Both the position numbers and the translations under genes were made by a program. Below, one piece after another: positions 35,242-46,380 of a stretch of DNA of 49,448 nt (its first letter is position 1; every line of letters begins with the position of its first letter). The notes under the pieces are model-generated. The model did no database searches. It was not told the origin of the DNA and worked only from the letters and a program-made list of their open reading frames with translations. The DNA is taken from NCBI GenBank assembly GCA_023151275.1, contig JAKLJI010000024.1, positions 1 through 49,448 of the forward strand, in the 5' to 3' direction. The DNA comes from Bacteroidia bacterium. GTDB lineage: Bacteria > Bacteroidota > Bacteroidia > UKL13-3.

Positions 35242-36453
35242 CTAAAAAGAGCCTCCTCCAAAGCCTTTCAATTTCCGTGCAATGGCAATGGCAGCAAGGC
35301 TCATGAGGATTGAGAAATAGCCCACCCACTCGTAATGTAAAAGATGGCCACTTGCAGGGTCCTTCACCACAATCATGCCGGCAAGCAAGGAACCCAAACC
35401 TGCCATAAGTTGTTGAAGTGAACTGTTAATGCTCATAAAACTACCGCGGTAGGCGGGATTAACGGCGGCGGTAACCATGGCTTGCATGGGAATCATTCGG
35501 CCTGAGATTAGGACAAAGAATACGGCAGCCACCGAAAGTGCCAAGGCAATGTGAACGGGCGGCATATTGGTAATGGCGAAAACCGGAAGGGCACACAACA
35601 AGGCAAAAATGGAAAAGATGCGGTACTTCCCGTAACGATCGGCCATTTTGCCAATGTATTGGGAGGTAAATACTGTTGCCCCTCCTCCTACCAGGTAAAT
35701 GTATTGCAGCTGCGATTCGCTAAATCCCACATTGGCCACCATGCTTGGGCTGATGAATGGAATTATGCTAAAATGGCCCAACATCATCACCATGGAAAGA
35801 AAGATTGCCTTGCGTTGATTTCTATCGCTTAAAATGGATTTAATCGCATCCAAAATGCCATTCGACTTTGTAGTAACCTTGAGGTGCGCATTGATATTGG
35901 GAAGATACTTGTACACCATGAAAAGGATTGGCAAACTTACTAGGGCAAGGAAAAGAAAAGGAGCCTGCCAGCCCCAAGGCGTATGAGATGCCAAAAACAA
36001 ACCTAAAGGAACGCCCACAATGGAAGCAATGGAGAATGCCGACATCACAATTCCCATGGCATGTCCGCGGCGCTCAAATGGAATAACATCTCCCACAATC
36101 GACAATACAGATGCGCCGATAACTCCTCCAAAAATGCCGGTAAATACACGTGCTGCCATAAGCAGGTAATAATTGGGAGCAAGTCCACATAAGGCTGTGC
36201 CAACAATAAAACCGGTGTACATAACCAAAAGCGACTTCTTCCGGTCGAAGCGATCAATGATTAAAGAAGAAAGCATACCGGAAGCAAAAGCGCTAAAGGT
36301 ATAGCTGGAAACAACCATGCTGAATTCGGAGGGACCAATATGAAAAAGACGCATGAGTTGAGGCCCGAGAGGCATCATAATCATGAAATCGACGATGTTG
36401 CAGAAATTGATGGAAGCGAGTAAGTAGAGGAGTATTTTTTCCTTGGATTGCAT
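35242..36453 (-). CDS. MFS transporter (drug/metabolite efflux type)
   Basis: 403 residues from [10 protein letters not shown]; the longer frame adds 11 polar residues. Twelve hydrophobic segments, with the motif [10 protein letters not shown] after helix 2 (the MFS motif A region) and a related MADRYGKYR between the halves. It resembles DHA1-type drug exporters of the Bcr/AraJ style. The transported compound is unknown. It lies upstream of guaB on the same strand, but guaB has its own promoter, so they are probably independent. Confidence 0.9.
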   Translation of the reverse strand: MQSKEKILLYLLASINFCNIVDFMIMMPLGPQLMRLFHIGPSEFSMVVSSYTFSAFASGMLSSLIIDRFDRKKSLLVMYTGFIVGTALCGLAPNYYLLMAARVFTGIFGGVIGASVLSIVGDVIPFERRGHAMGIVMSAFSIASIVGVPLGLFLASHTPWGWQAPFLFLALVSLPILFMVYKYLPNINAHLKVTTKSNGILDAIKSILSDRNQRKAIFLSMVMMLGHFSIIPFISPSMVANVGFSESQLQYIYLVGGGATVFTSQYIGKMADRYGKYRIFSIFALLCALPVFAITNMPPVHIALALSVAAVFFVLISGRMIPMQAMVTAAVNPAYRGSFMSINSSLQQLMAGLGSLLAGMIVVKDPASGHLLHYEWVGYFSILMSLAAIAIARKLKGFGGGSF

Positions 36454-36538
36454 GGGGCGGCAAACTTCGGGAATCCAATCGGGCAAAAAAATTAAAGTTT
36501 TCTGTGTGGTGATTATCGAAGCCGACAGGTAAAAAGAA

Positions 36539-39500
36539 TTAGTTAACCTTGTTCAGATACTCCCTTGCTTTATCGCGGAAATAGGGTTGCATTCCGGGCG
36601 GTAGGGTTTGCAACAACTCTGTTTCGCGTTGCTGCTTGCGGTTCATTTGTTCAAAATAGGCCGGTGATGGTTTTGGCCCTTGCTTTCCTTGTTGCGATTC
36701 GCGCTTTTGCTCTTGCTCTTGTTTCTTTTCTGCCTTCTCGTGTTCTAATAAGCGGGTTAGAATATCCTGCTGCCGCATAATGGTTTCCTGCGAAAGTCTT
36801 TTGTTGAAGAGTTCCTTCTCGGTTTGTTCCATCAATTTTTGAAGGTCGCCCAATTGCTTACCGCCACCCATTTGCTCTTTTTCAAGTGCATCCATTTCGG
36901 AGGCCATTTTCTGCAATTGCTGGCGGATTGCCATTTGTTGTGCCGCCATGCGCGCAAATTGTTCAGAGCTCATTTTTCCTTTCTCCCCTGAACCGTTTTT
37001 ATTCTGGCCTTCTTTGAGTTGTTTGTTTAACTCATCCTGCATCTGCTTAAGCTTGCTCATGCTTGGCTTTCCCTGGCCTTTTTTCGGACTTGGTTTTCCT
37101 TTGCCCTTTTTCCCCTTTTGCTGCTGTTGCTGATCTTGCATCTGTTTAAGCACATCACCTAACATCAAAGCCAGGTTATTCATTCGACTCATGGCATATT
37201 GCTGTTGTCCACGAATTTCGGGTTGGCTTCGTGTGCTAAACCCTTTCATGGCACGTTCCATGTGGTCGTTCATTTTGCTCACCTCGCGGTTTACAAAGGC
37301 TCTTATCTCGGGTGCATTTTTGCTTAGAGCAAGCAAGCTATCTTCCACCAAACGGGCATTCTCGCGGAGAATCTTCTGCTCCTGCCCCATTTTCACATAC
37401 TGAGGATTGTAGCCCGTAATGGTCTTGAAACGCTCCATCAAGTCTTCCTGGTCGTTTGAAAGTTGAAGCAAATTGTCGAGAATCTGGCGAAGGGCCTGCA
37501 CATTCATTTCAAGCTTCTCTTCTTCCTCCTTCTCCATTTTATCTTTCATCTGCTCGGCCATTTCCTCCATATCCTCAGCAGCATCTTCTTGTTTCTCGGC
37601 AGATTTTTTCTCGTTGCCTTTGTCCAATTCCTTGCCGGCATCGTCCATCTTTTTCTGGATTTCATTGGCCTTTTCTTCCAAACCTTTCAGGTCTTTCGGT
37701 TCTTCTAATTCTTTATTCTTCTCCAGCATGTCCTTCATGCCTTCTTTGGTTTCCTTGAACTCTTTGTTCAATTCATCCTGCTTTTGTTTCAGCTGCTCGG
37801 TGTTCTGCTTCTTATCGCGGGTTTGATTTGCCAGGTCTTGTTGTTTTTTGCTGAGGTCTTCCAATTGCTTAACACTTTCTTCCATGCGCTTTTCAACTTC
37901 CATTTCCTTGTACATCTCAAGCATACGGTCGAGTTCCTTTTCAACATCTTTGTTGTTAAGCTCCATCTTCTCCATCTCTTGCTGAATGCGGTCTTTGTTC
38001 TGCATCTTCATCATCTCATCCAGCTGCTTCATCATTTTCTTCATCTCCTCCGACATCACCTCATCCATCATCTTGCGGAGTTGTTCCTGCTTCTCAAGAA
38101 TTTTCTTGCTCTCCTCTTTAAACTCTTGCTCCATGCGACGGTTCTTGTCGAAGTCTTTCTTCAACTCCTCTATTTTCTTACTCAACTCTTTTTGGCGTTC
38201 AAGCAACTTCTCCATTTTGCGTTGTTCTTCCCAATTCAGTTTGGAATCGCTTTGAAGCTTACGCTGCAAGTCTTTGAGGTCTTTCTGAAGATTGCGAGCC
38301 TCTTTCAGGCTTTCCTCCATTTTTTCTTCGAGGGCCTTTGCGCCAGCAGCCGATTCCTCGCGGATTTCTTTTCTATCAGGAGCTTTCAACAAAAAGGTTT
38401 TGCTTCGGGTTGATTTTGAACCTTGAATTCCATCATTGTCCCATACCTCAAAATAGTACTCCAGCTGATCACCAGATTCAACTCCGGCTTCAAACAAATT
38501 GAAGGTATGGTTGAAATTACTCAGCTTGCCAGGCTGAAAAGGAATATCGATTCCATTCAAACCTCGCTTTACTTTTTCTTCCTGGTCTGATTTCAGGTAG
38601 CGCCAGAAGAATCGTAGTTTTTTGAGGCCATGGTCATCTTCAGCATTGCCTGAAAAATAGATGAGTTTTCTGCTCATGGAATCCTGTTGTTCTTGCACAT
38701 CCAATTGCGGATAGGCATCCGGAATTACCTGCACATCAAACTGAAGAGAATCTCCCAAGCTGCCGGAACTACCAATGCTTTTGAGGCGATATTGAATGGC
38801 ATTCAAAAAGCGCTTTTTGAAACTGAAATGGATATTGTCGGTTGCAGAAATTGTTTCTTTTCCTGTTGCCGATAGCAGGAGTAGTTTTTCCGTTTGAGCA
38901 GCTGTTATATCCCATTGAATTTGAGTTCCAGCAGGCACTTTCAGGTCTCCCGGATTATTCAGCACCTCGTCTTTCATGCCCAAATAATCAGGATAATTTA
39001 CCGCCACACTGATATTCATCAATTGAGGTTTGGCAGCTACGTTCAAGGTAAATGGACCAAATTCAAAACCGGAAGCATCCAGATTAAAATCTAGGGAATG
39101 TTGTAGGTTATTCCATTCGTAGGAAAATCCTCGTTGTGCATCTCCGGCCATTTTGTACTTCTGTCCTTCAAACAACAAGTACACTTCCGCGGGCACCTGT
39201 TTTCCTTCGGCACGAAGTTTCAATACAAAATTTCCAAACTGTTCGGCCTCCAGATTTTTGGATTCAAACAAAAGTCGGAAAGGCGCTTCGGGCTTGAACT
39301 CCTTGTTGTAATAAAGCACACGTCTTGCACCATCGCCAAGAATATCGGGAGAAAGGATGAGGATAAGCACCAGCAGAACAAGCGGAATTGCAACCCATTT
39401 TGCATACCTTAAATTGGCTTTAAATTTAATAGCAGCAGTAAAGGGTACGGGTTTAAGTTCCTGTGATTTTTGGGCAATGGCAGCGGCCAGCAATGTTCCT

Positions 39501-39865
39501 TCCGGCGCGTCCTGTTCCATCAATTGCAGGGTATTAAGGAGTTTATCGCTTACCTCCGGGAAATGGCTTCCAATTAAATAGGCTGCCTCTGCATAACTCA
39601 GGGTTTTGCGAATGCGGTATAAGCCACTTAAGGGAATGATAATGTAGTAAACTAAACCTGCAAGTGTTATTCCGAGTGAACCAAAAAAGAGTACAGTGCG
39701 AACCGTAGCAGTGTAACGGCCTATGTATTCCAATCCACTTACCAGCAACAGCAAAACCAGAAACAAGCCCAAGAAGAGTATGGCCCCTTTTAGCAGCTGA
39801 TTTTTGTAATACTTTCGAATGAAAGCATCCAGTTTCTGAAGAATTTCATTGTTCCGTTTACTCAC
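36539..39865 (-). CDS. Large membrane-anchored coiled-coil protein (DUF4175 family)
   Basis: 1108 residues. Three hydrophobic segments near the N-terminus (about 27-44, 57-78, 153-175) anchor it. A beta-rich extracytoplasmic region (about 180-510) is followed by about 450 residues of Lys/Glu/Met-rich coiled coil, then a Gln/Lys/Gly/Pro-rich linker (KGKKGKGKPSP) and a helical tail. This architecture matches the DUF4175 family of Bacteroidota. Function is not established. Many long open frames on the other strand are low-complexity shadows of the coiled coil. It starts 27 bases from the stop of adenine deaminase and may be in the same minus-strand unit. Confidence 0.88.
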   Translation of the reverse strand: MSKRNNEILQKLDAFIRKYYKNQLLKGAILFLGLFLVLLLLVSGLEYIGRYTATVRTVLFFGSLGITLAGLVYYIIIPLSGLYRIRKTLSYAEAAYLIGSHFPEVSDKLLNTLQLMEQDAPEGTLLAAAIAQKSQELKPVPFTAAIKFKANLRYAKWVAIPLVLLVLILILSPDILGDGARRVLYYNKEFKPEAPFRLLFESKNLEAEQFGNFVLKLRAEGKQVPAEVYLLFEGQKYKMAGDAQRGFSYEWNNLQHSLDFNLDASGFEFGPFTLNVAAKPQLMNISVAVNYPDYLGMKDEVLNNPGDLKVPAGTQIQWDITAAQTEKLLLLSATGKETISATDNIHFSFKKRFLNAIQYRLKSIGSSGSLGDSLQFDVQVIPDAYPQLDVQEQQDSMSRKLIYFSGNAEDDHGLKKLRFFWRYLKSDQEEKVKRGLNGIDIPFQPGKLSNFNHTFNLFEAGVESGDQLEYYFEVWDNDGIQGSKSTRSKTFLLKAPDRKEIREESAAGAKALEEKMEESLKEARNLQKDLKDLQRKLQSDSKLNWEEQRKMEKLLERQKELSKKIEELKKDFDKNRRMEQEFKEESKKILEKQEQLRKMMDEVMSEEMKKMMKQLDEMMKMQNKDRIQQEMEKMELNNKDVEKELDRMLEMYKEMEVEKRMEESVKQLEDLSKKQQDLANQTRDKKQNTEQLKQKQDELNKEFKETKEGMKDMLEKNKELEEPKDLKGLEEKANEIQKKMDDAGKELDKGNEKKSAEKQEDAAEDMEEMAEQMKDKMEKEEEEKLEMNVQALRQILDNLLQLSNDQEDLMERFKTITGYNPQYVKMGQEQKILRENARLVEDSLLALSKNAPEIRAFVNREVSKMNDHMERAMKGFSTRSQPEIRGQQQYAMSRMNNLALMLGDVLKQMQDQQQQQKGKKGKGKPSPKKGQGKPSMSKLKQMQDELNKQLKEGQNKNGSGEKGKMSSEQFARMAAQQMAIRQQLQKMASEMDALEKEQMGGGKQLGDLQKLMEQTEKELFNKRLSQETIMRQQDILTRLLEHEKAEKKQEQEQKRESQQGKQGPKPSPAYFEQMNRKQQRETELLQTLPPGMQPYFRDKAREYLNKVN

Positions 39866-39892
39866 GTCTGTACTTCCTGAAGTTCTGCGAAT

Positions 39893-41497
39893 TTATTGGT
39901 TTTGGTTTACGAATTCGAATCGTTTTCCGTCAAACAATCCCAAGTCGCTAAGCTTGAGGGAAGGAATAACCAACAAGGCCATAAATGAAAGCGTCATATA
40001 GGGTGCACGCAGGCTTGAACCCAATTGGGTTTTACTCAGCTTATCAAGTTGGGTATATTTCTCAGCCACTTCCCAGGCGTCGGCAGTGCTCATTAAGCCG
40101 GCCATATTGAGGGGAAGCACTTCGGTAATGCCATCATAACTAAGGCTCAAGCCTCCTTGGTTTTGAACCAATGCGTCTATGGCAGCTTGAATATCCATTG
40201 CTGATTTTCCAACCGCCAAAATATTGTGGCTATCGTGAGCAACCGTTGAAGCCATCGCTCCTTTCTGAATGCCCATTCCACGTATAAAAGCAAGTGCGGG
40301 TGGGGCCTCGTTGTAGCGATTCAATACCACCAGGGTTGCAATATCCGGATGAGCTAGCAATTCCTCTCGGGTAAGGGTTTCATCTAAGGTGATGAGTTCT
40401 CCATCAAGGCAGCCAATTACACGGTTGATAGGTTTGGCCTGAAGCTCAAAAGCTGCTGCCGGTGGCGCCTGTTTCAATCCAAATTGATTGATGGGAGTTT
40501 GCTCAACACGCGGTATTAAGCTTTGTCCATTGCGTGCCACACAAATCCCTTTTATCCAGGTTTCTTTTACTTTAAAATCATGCAGATCTTCAACCACTAT
40601 AAAATCTGCCGAATCTCCGATATTCAAAGCACCTGAAGGCAACTGATAGTGTTTTCTTGGGTTGATACAGGCTGCAGTTAGAACATCAAACAATTCATAG
40701 CCATCTTTAACGGCCCTTGCTACCAACTGATTGATATGCCCAAGTAGCAAGGAGTCGGGATGCTTATCATCACTGCAAAACATGATTTGATTAGGAAACT
40801 CACGCAGCAAAGGAATCAAAGCTTCAAAATTGCGTGCAGCACTCCCCTCCCGAATTAAAATATTCACGCCTAAATGGGCTTTCTCCCTCCCTTCTTCCAG
40901 GCTAAAGCATTCATGGTCGGTACTGATTCCGTGACTAAAATAGCTAACAGCATCATTGCCCATAAGGCCCGGAGCATGGCCATCAATGGGCTTTCCGGCT
41001 TCGCGAGCATGGGTAAGTTTGGCATGTACCTGCTCATCACCATACAGCACACCTGGATAATTCATCATTTCGGCCAGGTAATAAATATCCTTATTGGCCA
41101 ATAACTGCTCAATATCCTTATCGTTAAGTACCGCACCGGCCGTTTCAAAAGCTGTGGCAGGCACACAACTTGGAGCACCAAATGCAAAATAAAAAGGAAC
41201 TTTCTTCCCATTTTCAATCATGAGCTCAACACCTTCCAGGCCGCATACATTGGCAATTTCATGCGGGTCTGAAACGGTTGCAATGGTACCATGCAAGGTG
41301 GCCATCCGCGCAAATTCAGAAGGTATGAGCAAGGAGCTTTCAATATGCACATGAGCATCAATAAAACCGGGAAGCAAAAAAGATTCCTGCCATTGATCCA
41401 ACTCCTGAAAGGAATGAATTTTACCCGCTTCCACCCGCATGCTAACAGGAACAATCCTGCGCTTCTCCAGGTCAACCCAATTGGCTTTGATTTCCAT
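39893..41497 (-). CDS. ade: Adenine deaminase
   Basis: 534 residues. Amidohydrolase-fold motifs DAHVHIESS (about 48-56) and SDPHEIANV are characteristic for Ade, as are FCSDDKHPD in the middle and the C-terminal VAHDSHNI. The enzyme converts adenine to hypoxanthine and ammonia, feeding purine salvage towards IMP. The start codon overlaps the stop of cytidine deaminase by one base (TAATG), so the two deaminases are translationally coupled. Confidence 0.95.
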   Translation of the reverse strand: MEIKANWVDLEKRRIVPVSMRVEAGKIHSFQELDQWQESFLLPGFIDAHVHIESSLLIPSEFARMATLHGTIATVSDPHEIANVCGLEGVELMIENGKKVPFYFAFGAPSCVPATAFETAGAVLNDKDIEQLLANKDIYYLAEMMNYPGVLYGDEQVHAKLTHAREAGKPIDGHAPGLMGNDAVSYFSHGISTDHECFSLEEGREKAHLGVNILIREGSAARNFEALIPLLREFPNQIMFCSDDKHPDSLLLGHINQLVARAVKDGYELFDVLTAACINPRKHYQLPSGALNIGDSADFIVVEDLHDFKVKETWIKGICVARNGQSLIPRVEQTPINQFGLKQAPPAAAFELQAKPINRVIGCLDGELITLDETLTREELLAHPDIATLVVLNRYNEAPPALAFIRGMGIQKGAMASTVAHDSHNILAVGKSAMDIQAAIDALVQNQGGLSLSYDGITEVLPLNMAGLMSTADAWEVAEKYTQLDKLSKTQLGSSLRAPYMTLSFMALLVIPSLKLSDLGLFDGKRFEFVNQNQ

Positions 41498-41991
41498 TAG
41501 TTCTCGTTTTTCAAAGCCTCACCATCAAACTGAAAGGGCAGAAAAGTTTTGGTTCCTTCTGCTATCCATACGGGACCAGAATCGCCTTGCAGCACCATGT
41601 GCATGGGTTGTTGGTAGCGTTTTTCATATTCACTCAGACTTTGCAAACAGGCTCCACAACACAAAACAGGCTTGTCTAAAAGCAATCCTGGACTTTTAGC
41701 TGTTACTGCAATAGCCTCAACCGGTACACCCGGAAATCGCGCTCCGGCAGAGAAAATGGCCACTCGCTCGGCACATAAACCACTTGGATAAGCCATATTT
41801 TCCTGGTTGCTACCAATAATAAGTTCACCATTGGCAAGACGAACCGCAGCGGCAACATAAAATTGGGAGTAAGGAGCCCAAGCCCCGTCCAATGCGGCTT
41901 TTGCAGCTTCTAACAATTCGCGGTCGGAAGTACTAAGTTCACTGATACTTTTTGCTTCCTTCAATTCCACTTCACGTTTCACACTTTCCAT
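41497..41991 (-). CDS. cdd: Cytidine deaminase
   Basis: 164 residues. The zinc site is visible as GLCAERVAIF (Cys and the proton-shuttling Glu) and CCGACLQSLSE (two Cys). The N-terminus is about 25 residues longer than the minimal enzyme. An in-frame downstream start is not obvious, so the ATG at 41991 is kept. It deaminates cytidine and deoxycytidine to the uridines. First gene of the cdd-ade pair; the divergent dehydrogenase gene begins 147 bases away. Confidence 0.93.
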   Translation of the reverse strand: MESVKREVELKEAKSISELSTSDRELLEAAKAALDGAWAPYSQFYVAAAVRLANGELIIGSNQENMAYPSGLCAERVAIFSAGARFPGVPVEAIAVTAKSPGLLLDKPVLCCGACLQSLSEYEKRYQQPMHMVLQGDSGPVWIAEGTKTFLPFQFDGEALKNEN

Positions 41992-42138
41992 AGAACAGAC
42001 AAGTTAATAGTTGGCGGGAGAAATGCCAATATATTCGCCAGAAAGCAGGTTTGACGATTCCATAATCGGTAAAAATCAGGTTTAATCTCTTGCTCAGGTT
42101 GTACTTTGGCCTTAGCTTCGTCCCTCAAAGAACAACCC

Positions 42139-43458
42139 ATGAAATCGATTCTTGTTTTTGGAGCAGGCTTGTCTTCTTCTTACCTGTTTCGTTACCTGAT
42201 ACAATTTGCACCTAAAGAAAACTGGTCTATAACCATTGCCGATTCTTCACTTGAAGCAGCAAAAGCAAGAGCCGGAAAAAGCAAGCATGCGAATGCTATT
42301 GCCTGCGATATTCACAACAAAGAACAACGTGAACAATTGGTTTCTAAAGCAGACCTGGTTATTTCATTGCTACCACCCACACTTCATGTTGCTTTGGCAA
42401 AAGATTGTCTGCGTCTGGGAAAGAACATGATTACGGCTTCTTATGTAAGCGCAGAGATGCAGGCACTTGATAAAGCCGCACAAAAAGCCGGAGTACTTTT
42501 GTTGAACGAAATTGGATTAGATCCGGGCATCGACCACTTATCGGCCATGCAAATGATTCATAGAATTCAGGCCAAAGGCGGCGAAATTGTTTCATTTCGT
42601 TCGTATTGCGGTGGTCTGGTTGCTCCGGAGTACGACGACAATCCCTGGAACTATAAATTTACCTGGAACCCCAGAAATGTTGTTTTGGCAGGTCAGGCAA
42701 CAGCTACATACTTAGCAGATGGCCAATTAAAATTCATTCCACCCAACCGAATTTTTTCTCAAACCATTGAGGTAATGGTGCCCGGTTATGGAAAATTTGA
42801 AAGCTATGCCAACCGCGATTCTTTAGGCTACATTAAGCCGTATGGAATTGAATCGGCACAAACGGTATTGCGCGGAACCTTACGTAAAAAGAATTTTAGC
42901 AGCAACTGGAATAACCTGGTAAAACTGGGACTCACAGACGATACCTACAAAATTGCCGGTAGCGAAACCATGACCTACAGGCAGCTCATGTGTGCCTTGT
43001 TAACAGGTGCAAATGATCAAAACCTCGAAATGCAACTTTGCCATTTCCTCAATAAAGAGCAATCATCCAAAGAATTTCAGCGAATTAAATGGTTGGGCTT
43101 ACTTGAGCCTGTTGCAATTGGTATTCCAAACGCAAGCCCTGCACAAATTCTTCAACACCTTCTTCAACAAAAATGGAAGCTTAAAAAAGGTGAATTGGAT
43201 ATGATTGTAATGAAACATGAAATCACCTACAAATTGGGAAAGAAGAATTTCAAAGCCAATAGTTCGCTTGTGGTTAAAGGTGAAGATGAAGTATATACCG
43301 CTATGGCAAAAACCGTTGGATTGCCCATGGCCATTGCTGCTCGATTGATTTTGAAGGGTGAGATAAAAGACAAAGGTGTAAAGATTCCGCTTACTCCCAT
43401 GTATTATGAACCTATCCTGAAAGAACTTGCACGTTACGAAGTGCGCTTTTCAGAATAA
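42139..43458 (+). CDS. Saccharopine dehydrogenase-family protein
   Basis: 439 residues from MKSILVFGAGL; the upstream ATG at 42106 adds 11 residues before the Rossmann strand and is unlikely. VFGAGLSSSYL is the NAD(P)-binding turn. LNEIGLDPGIDHL and the SYCGGLVAPE stretch are hallmarks of saccharopine dehydrogenase (glutamate-forming)/lysine-ketoglutarate reductase-like enzymes. It probably acts in lysine or related amino-acid breakdown by oxidative cleavage of saccharopine. The LKR partner is not in the window. Single-gene unit converging with the methyltransferase gene. Confidence 0.9.
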   Translation: MKSILVFGAGLSSSYLFRYLIQFAPKENWSITIADSSLEAAKARAGKSKHANAIACDIHNKEQREQLVSKADLVISLLPPTLHVALAKDCLRLGKNMITASYVSAEMQALDKAAQKAGVLLLNEIGLDPGIDHLSAMQMIHRIQAKGGEIVSFRSYCGGLVAPEYDDNPWNYKFTWNPRNVVLAGQATATYLADGQLKFIPPNRIFSQTIEVMVPGYGKFESYANRDSLGYIKPYGIESAQTVLRGTLRKKNFSSNWNNLVKLGLTDDTYKIAGSETMTYRQLMCALLTGANDQNLEMQLCHFLNKEQSSKEFQRIKWLGLLEPVAIGIPNASPAQILQHLLQQKWKLKKGELDMIVMKHEITYKLGKKNFKANSSLVVKGEDEVYTAMAKTVGLPMAIAARLILKGEIKDKGVKIPLTPMYYEPILKELARYEVRFSE

Positions 43459-43504
43459 GGTTTTGGCCTAAAATTTTTCAAGCTTAGCAACCTATCCAAA
43501 AGCC

Positions 43505-44245
43505 TCAATCCAATTTGGATGCATCAACCTGCTTCCATAAGAGAAAGTCTTTGCTGATGCCATAAAATGCCGAAGTTGGCATTTGATTATCGGTGTATAA
43601 AATGAGTTGTTCTTTCCGACATACCCTGGCGATTTTACCCAAACACAAGAGCATTCGCTTTGGAGATGAATCTTTCATATGAAGAATTTCAACCTGGGTA
43701 TTAACATGTAACCCAACTTGCAGCGCCATCTCTTCAAGCACTTTTGCTTCCCGAACAGGTAGAACCAACCAGGCATTTCCATGCGGGTGCAACACGTGCG
43801 AAATGCCCCGAAGCAACTCATCAAATGGCAAGGTGCTGGTTTGTCGGGCCTGTTGGCGACTACCGGCATTCATTTGATAATGCGCCGAATCGGGATAATA
43901 AGGAGGATTGCAAACAATTAAATCAAAAGAGCCTGAACTTGATTGAAGATAATCTTGCAAGCTTTGTTGCAGGACCTGAATACGCGAATTCCAAGGCGAT
44001 TGTTGCACATTGAAAAAGGCTTCCTTTGCTGCCAGTGGTTCCGGCTCCAAAGCCACAATACCTGCCTCACTTTTCTGAGCAAGCATCAAGGCCAAAATAC
44101 CGGTTCCGGTGCCTATATCAAGAATGCATTCAGCACCAGAACAATCAATCCAACTGCCAAGCACTGTGCTATCAGTACCCACCTTCTGGGCCGAATCACG
44201 CTGCCTTAGGGCAAACTCCTTAAACCTGAAAACTGATTCTCTCAC
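43505..44245 (-). CDS. trmN6: tRNA1(Val) A37 N6-methyltransferase-like protein
   Basis: 246 residues. SAM-binding motif DIGTGTGIL (43-51), acidic end of strand 2 (LEPEP), and catalytic NPPYY (113-117), typical for N6-adenine methyltransferases. The leading FKEF-x-hydrophobic-RQ stretch and [12 protein letters not shown] fit YfiC/TrmN6, which methylates A37 of tRNA-Val1. Other substrates for close relatives cannot be excluded. Divergent from the YyaL gene with a 53-base gap. Confidence 0.88.
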   Translation of the reverse strand: MRESVFRFKEFALRQRDSAQKVGTDSTVLGSWIDCSGAECILDIGTGTGILALMLAQKSEAGIVALEPEPLAAKEAFFNVQQSPWNSRIQVLQQSLQDYLQSSSGSFDLIVCNPPYYPDSAHYQMNAGSRQQARQTSTLPFDELLRGISHVLHPHGNAWLVLPVREAKVLEEMALQVGLHVNTQVEILHMKDSSPKRMLLCLGKIARVCRKEQLILYTDNQMPTSAFYGISKDFLLWKQVDASKLD

Positions 44246-44298
44246 CTGAAAAACAATTGCTCAAAGGTAATTGCTTTCTTTGTTTAAACATTTTATTC

Positions 44299-46299
44299 AT
44301 GGAAACATCGGTTCCCAAAGCCAATCGGCTAATACATGCCAGCAGTCCGTATCTCCTTCAACATGCTTATAACCCGGTTGATTGGTACGAATGGGGTGAA
44401 GAAGCACTTCAAAAAGCCCGCCGAGAGAATAAATTAATTCTGGTTAGCATTGGGTATTCGGCTTGCCATTGGTGCCATGTGATGGAGCACGAATGCTTTG
44501 AAAAGGAAGATACGGCAGCCATCATGAACAAGCATTTTGTTTGCATAAAAGTGGACCGTGAAGAGCGGCCAGATATTGACCAATTGTACATGGATGCTCT
44601 GCAATTACTCACTGGCAGAGGTGGCTGGCCTTTAAACATGTTTACACTACCCGATGGAAGACCCTTGCATGGAGGAACCTATTTCCCCAAAACCGAGTTC
44701 GAAACCACACTAAATGCCTTAACCAATTTGTGGGAAAACGAGCCGGAAAAAGCCATGGAATTTGCGACCAAACTGGCACGTGGGGTTAAAAGTATCGACC
44801 AATTTGAATACAGTGCCGACAGTGAAAAAGGCAATTTGCTCATCCGCGAAACCCTGGAAAAATGGCAGGAAAATTTCGACCTCAATTGGGGCGGATACAC
44901 CTGGGCGCCCAAGTTTATGATGCCCTCCAACTGGGACCTTTTTATGCAATATGGCCATTACTTCAACAACCAACGCTTTAAAGATGCCGTTGAAATCACC
45001 CTCGACCGTATGGCACTTTCTGGCACCTACGACCAGGTTGGAGGCGGATTTTGCCGATACAGTACAGATAGTTTTTGGAAGGTTCCACACTTTGAAAAAA
45101 TGCTGTACGACAACGCTCAGTTGCTTGGACTTTATGGCAAAGCCTGGTCGGCATACCGCAAACCCCTGTACGCACAGCTTGTAAACTCCATGGATGGTTT
45201 CCTTCAACGAGAACTCAAAGACCATTCAGGACTTTATTATTCAGCACTGGATGCAGATTCTGAAGGAGAAGAAGGCAAGTTCTACTGTTGGACAGAGCCC
45301 GAGCTTAAACAGCTTTGTGGAGCTCAATTCGACTTGGTGAAAGAAGTATATGCACTTGAAGAAAATGGCAATTGGGAACATGGCAAAAACATACTGCATT
45401 GCCCATACACGCTTCACGAATTACAAACCCGTTGCGGCATGAGCTTAAATGCCATTCAAGAGCAGCTTGATGCAGTGCATGCTCGCTTACTTGAAGCAAG
45501 AAATAAGCGGGTTCGCCCGGGACTCGACGACAAACTGCTTTGCAGCTGGAATGCCTTATTGGCCAAAGGGTATGCAGAGGCCGGCATGGCTATGAACAGA
45601 CCCGATTTAATTGACAAAGCGAGCAGTTTAGCAGATAAAATTCTTGAGGTATTTTTTGTAAATGAGGTGCTGTACCGGGTTGCCAAAGGCAATGAGGTGA
45701 AAATTGAAGGCTTTGCCGAAGACTTTGCCTGCCTTATTGATGCCTTGATACATGTGGCCGAAGCGAGCTACAGGGACGATCTGCTCCATAAGGCCCATAG
45801 CTTGATGCAACAGTGCATAAATCGGTTTTACGATACCAACAGGCAGCTTTTCACCTTTACTCCCATAGACCGACCGGAATTGTTAACCCGCAAATTGGAT
45901 GTGAATGATGATGTAATACCATCAGCGAATTCAATACTTGCCAGATGCCTTTTTAAACTGCACTATTATTTTGAAAATGAAAGTTATTTAGACAAGCTGG
46001 AAACCATGCAGGGATTGGTAGCAGGCAAATTTGCCAGGTATCCCGGAGGATTTGCCAACTGGATGCAGGTAATGCTATTGCAATCAGAAGGATTTGAACA
46101 GGTATTGGGCAGTGGTCCGGAAGCAGCCAAAGAGCTAGGCAAGCTACGCATGAACTATAAACCCAATAGGATTTGCTTTGAAGTGAAAGCAGGAAGTAGC
46201 ATTCCCCTGTTCAGTAGCAAGCCTGTTGGCACCGAAACCCGGTTTTGGATTTGTGAAGATAAAACCTGCGGATTGCCACTAGGCACACTTCTTAACTAG
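44299..46299 (+). CDS. YyaL/DUF255-type thioredoxin-domain protein (SSP411 family)
   Basis: 666 residues from [10 protein letters not shown]; 14 hydrophobic upstream residues from the frame at 44257 lie in the divergent promoter region. The N-terminal DUF255 domain has NPVDWYEWG and SACHWCHVM (C56/C59), VDREERPD and RGGWPLNMF. The remainder is an (alpha/alpha)6 glycosidase-like barrel with GGFCRYSTD and FEKMLYDNA. The family is widely conserved (human SPATA20) but its reaction is not known; it is often annotated as related to N-acylglucosamine epimerases. Confidence 0.93.
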   Translation: METSVPKANRLIHASSPYLLQHAYNPVDWYEWGEEALQKARRENKLILVSIGYSACHWCHVMEHECFEKEDTAAIMNKHFVCIKVDREERPDIDQLYMDALQLLTGRGGWPLNMFTLPDGRPLHGGTYFPKTEFETTLNALTNLWENEPEKAMEFATKLARGVKSIDQFEYSADSEKGNLLIRETLEKWQENFDLNWGGYTWAPKFMMPSNWDLFMQYGHYFNNQRFKDAVEITLDRMALSGTYDQVGGGFCRYSTDSFWKVPHFEKMLYDNAQLLGLYGKAWSAYRKPLYAQLVNSMDGFLQRELKDHSGLYYSALDADSEGEEGKFYCWTEPELKQLCGAQFDLVKEVYALEENGNWEHGKNILHCPYTLHELQTRCGMSLNAIQEQLDAVHARLLEARNKRVRPGLDDKLLCSWNALLAKGYAEAGMAMNRPDLIDKASSLADKILEVFFVNEVLYRVAKGNEVKIEGFAEDFACLIDALIHVAEASYRDDLLHKAHSLMQQCINRFYDTNRQLFTFTPIDRPELLTRKLDVNDDVIPSANSILARCLFKLHYYFENESYLDKLETMQGLVAGKFARYPGGFANWMQVMLLQSEGFEQVLGSGPEAAKELGKLRMNYKPNRICFEVKAGSSIPLFSSKPVGTETRFWICEDKTCGLPLGTLLN

Positions 46300-46380
46300 C
46301 AGAATAGTCAATATTCAAGCTTCATTTTGGGCGCCCAGGGCCTATAAAGTTTGGTTTCCAATTGCACATGCATACAGGCC

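Noticed and set aside
33680-35329. Longer start for guaB at 35329
   Set aside because: It would place the perfect promoter at 35184-35214 inside the gene and overlap the MFS gene.
37784-38413. 209-residue plus-strand open frame rich in Leu, His and Phe, and several neighbours (37463-37826, 37986-38255)
   Set aside because: They are antisense shadows of the Lys/Glu-rich coiled coil of the DUF4175 protein, whose codon bias removes stops on the other strand.
44719-45225. 168-residue minus-strand frame inside the YyaL-type gene
   Set aside because: Antisense to conserved DUF255/glycosidase-like sequence; no independent support.
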